Below the pieces are notes generated by a model. That model had not been told where the DNA came from. It saw nothing but the letters and a program-made list of their open reading frames with translations, and did not search any database. This document shows, one piece after another, positions 47,917 to 49,413 of a DNA stretch of 49,413 bases (within the stretch, counting starts at the first letter, position 1; each line of letters starts with the position of its first letter). Source of the DNA: Methylobacterium ajmalii (lineage in GTDB: Bacteria; Pseudomonadota; Alphaproteobacteria; Rhizobiales; Beijerinckiaceae); contig NZ_JACWCT010000038.1 of NCBI RefSeq assembly GCF_016613415.1, positions 1 to 49,413 of the forward strand. Direction: 5' to 3'. The position numbers were made by a program, and so were the translations under genes.

Positions 47917-47997
47917 ATGCCGGCCGGCGCTCGCGTTCGGCGCCGACGGGGGCTTCTTAGCCAGTTCACTCGGGCCGCGCAACCCCGATCTCGCGCG

Positions 47998-48432
47998 TCA
48001 GCGCGGCGGGCAGGCCGAGGCGAACGGACCGACCGTCAGGTCGCCCTGCTGGGGGGTATTGAGCACGAACGGCTCGGTGCCGCCCTGGCCGAAGCCCATC
48101 AGGCCGAGATCGTAGTAGCAGCGGTCGAGGACGGCCGTGAACGTGTAGCTGTCCTGCGCCACCGGGGGGCCGACCGGGACGAGGCGCCCGCGCGGGCCGC
48201 GTGCGGCGCAATGGGCCGCGATGTCGACCCGGCCCGGGGCGAGCATGCGGATCGCCCGCGAGGAGTGCGGCGGGATGCCGACGCTCGGGCCGCCGTTGCG
48301 GCTCGCCACCGCGAAGTAGGGCGAACGGTTGACGACGCGCCGGAGGCAGCCGGCCTCCGCCGCGCTGATGCCGCCGGCGAGCAACGCCGCCGCCGCCGAC
48401 CACAGATAGAGCCGCTTCACGCCCGGCCGCAT
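47998..48432 (-). CDS. Small exported protein of unknown function
   Basis: A 144-residue protein with a signal peptide (MRPGVKRLYLWSAAAALLAG, cleaved after about AEA, residue 26). The mature domain has three cysteines placed for disulphides (GCLRRVV at its start, HCAARG, RCYYDLG) plus one near the C terminus (SACPPR). I do not recognise the family. GAGAGG lies upstream of the ATG at 48432, which is preferred to an earlier in-frame start because the signal peptide begins there. It is upstream of tRNA-Asn on the same strand. Confidence 0.7.
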   Translation of the reverse strand: MRPGVKRLYLWSAAAALLAGGISAAEAGCLRRVVNRSPYFAVASRNGGPSVGIPPHSSRAIRMLAPGRVDIAAHCAARGPRGRLVPVGPPVAQDSYTFTAVLDRCYYDLGLMGFGQGGTEPFVLNTPQQGDLTVGPFASACPPR

Positions 48433-48726
48433 GGCTGACCTCTCCTCGAACCCGTCCCGCGCACCGCCCGCGCGACGGGACACCACCTGAACAACACCTA
48501 ACGCGCCGCCCGGCTCCGGCCAGGCTTGCCGGGCAGGAGCCCGCCGGACGCCGGGAACCGGGCAGGCCCTGCCCCGGGGAGGACCGTACCCCCGGAATGG
48601 ACCCTGCCGCGGAACGGAACGGCAGAGCTTGGCGTTGAGTTCCGGTCCTGATGTGGCAGCGGCCCGTACGCTGCCGTCCCGCCTGTCGAGCCGCCCGCCC
48701 CCTGGCCCTCCCGCCCCGGAGCCCCG

Positions 48727-49098
48727 ATGCGCCTACGTTCCCTGTTGCTGGCCCTCGTCCTGCTCGCCGGTTTCGGCGGTCTCGCCGGCGCCTCGCCGCT
48801 GATGCCGAGCGCCGCCGTGACCACCGCCCTCGACCAGCCCTCCACGGTCGAGACCGTGCGCTGGCGGCGCCACCGGCACTGGCACCGTCGGCACTGGCAT
48901 CGCCGCCATTGGCATCACCGCCGCCACTACCGCCGTCACTGGCATCACCGGCGCCACTGGCACCATCGCCGCCATTACGCCCGGGCCCATTACCGCCGCC
49001 ATCGGCACGTCTCGCGCCGGCATGTCGGCCGGCTGCATTTCAGCCGCCCGGCCGCCCGCCCGATGCGCTGGATCGAACCCCGCCGCGACGGACGCTGA
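48727..49098 (+). CDS. Exported His/Arg/Trp-rich tandem repeat protein
   Basis: A 123-residue protein. A signal peptide covers about 1-22 (MRLRSLLLALVLLAGFGGLA). After a short linker, residues 46-95 are built of tandem repeats of the type HWHRR or HWHHRRHY, giving extreme His, Arg and Trp content, and the C terminus is again basic. No domain is recognisable. Such a protein could bind metal ions, heme or anionic polymers in the periplasm. Similar low-complexity proteins occur in Methylobacterium, but no function is known to me. GGAG lies seven bases before the ATG. Confidence 0.72.
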   Translation: MRLRSLLLALVLLAGFGGLAGASPLMPSAAVTTALDQPSTVETVRWRRHRHWHRRHWHRRHWHHRRHYRRHWHHRRHWHHRRHYARAHYRRHRHVSRRHVGRLHFSRPAARPMRWIEPRRDGR

Positions 49099-49101
49099 GC
49101 C

Positions 49102-49413
49102 TTGAGCGAGCGGCCGCCCGAACCCGGTCCCAAGGGACGCCCCCGCGACTGGCTCGATCTCGGCGGCCCGGCCCGGCCGGCGGCCGACCCGTCGGGCGCC
49201 CCCGAGGGCGCGTCCCGGGAATCCACCGGGGGAGCTCCCGAGGGAGCCACCACCCAGGGAGCTCCCGCCATGGGTCGGTTCGCGGGGTTCTCCCGCGCCG
49301 CCGCCGGAATCGGGGCCCGGATCGGGCCGGCCGCGCGCACGGGGTTCGCCCGGGCGCGGGCGGGCGCCACCCGCCTCGCCGGACATCCCGCCACCCGCCG
49401 CGCGGCCGCCGCC
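49102..49413 (+). CDS. Partial open frame at the window end
   Basis: From a TTG at 49102, three bases after the upstream stop codon, the plus-strand frame is open to the window edge (104 codons). It starts LSERPPEPGPKGRPRDWLDL, has a Pro/Gly-rich linker, then a segment GFSRAAAGIGARIGPAARTG. An ATG at 49270 is an alternative start. There is no clear ribosome binding site. No function can be given, and in such GC-rich DNA an open frame alone is weak evidence. Confidence 0.3.
   Translation, partial: MSERPPEPGPKGRPRDWLDLGGPARPAADPSGAPEGASRESTGGAPEGATTQGAPAMGRFAGFSRAAAGIGARIGPAARTGFARARAGATRLAGHPATRRAAAA

Overview
The window looks like a chromosomal segment of a very GC-rich alphaproteobacterium, most likely a Methylobacterium-like member of the Hyphomicrobiales. 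This is inferred from gene content and order, not from a database match. The signs are roughly 70% GC, a fused gamma/beta urease subunit, the block HAD hydrolase / ribF / ileS / lspA / exported protein / two M16 peptidases, a DivJ/PleC-type kinase, a DUF29 protein, and dispersed palindromic repeats of the kind common in this order.

Layout. 1-4.5 kb: a partial gene, a DivJ/PleC-like sensor kinase and an HMA copper-chaperone-like protein (all minus), then a membrane-anchored degenerate EAL protein resembling TipF. 4.7-7.4 kb: adenine deaminase and a HAD-IIA hydrolase. 7.4-8.6 kb: a cheY-cheZ pair (minus). 8.8-11.6 kb: ribF, a CadD-type transporter and two GNAT acetyltransferases. 11.9-19.4 kb: ileS, lspA, an exported protein with a DUF3035/BamF-like motif, and an active plus an inactive M16 peptidase subunit. 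19.4-21.2 kb: a cupin and a DadA-like oxidoreductase (minus). 21.4-27.0 kb: urease genes ureD, ureAB, ureC, a DUF29 gene, ureE and ureF, with no ureG before the cluster ends in an AT-rich junction. 27.5-31.4 kb: a periplasmic molybdenum aldehyde oxidoreductase, paoABC type. 31.6-34.6 kb: a hexapeptide acetyltransferase and a malic enzyme. 34.6-35.5 kb: a gene-poor stretch with a decayed ISL3-like transposase. 35.5-37.8 kb: a LysE exporter, an isochorismatase-like hydrolase and a GlxA-type regulator. 37.9-41.0 kb: a TerB protein, a formate/nitrite-type transporter and an FMN-dependent 2-hydroxy-acid dehydrogenase. 41.1-44.2 kb: a GGDEF regulator, maf, yacG and an SDR. 44.2-47.8 kb: vanB-vanA (minus) with a divergent AraC/PobR-like regulator. 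The window ends with tRNA-Asn, two small exported proteins (one a striking His/Arg/Trp repeat protein) and a partial gene.

Three repeat families lie between genes. The most interesting is a 103-bp element present twice. Each copy begins exactly at the stop codon of the upstream gene and forms a hairpin, and three base pairs of that hairpin have changed on both sides between copies, so pairing is kept. A 130-bp cruciform sits inside the urease operon. A roughly 200-bp GC-rich palindrome occurs beside the paoABC genes and again beside the vanAB genes. ileS also holds a sharply bounded AT-rich codon island of about 97 bp.

Functional themes: nitrogen scavenging (urease, adenine deaminase), aromatic and aldehyde oxidation (vanAB, paoABC), cell polarity and motility signalling (DivJ-like kinase, TipF-like EAL, CheY/CheZ, GGDEF), and envelope maturation (lspA, BamF-like protein, M16 pair). 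All functions are assigned by reading motifs and context; no search was run.
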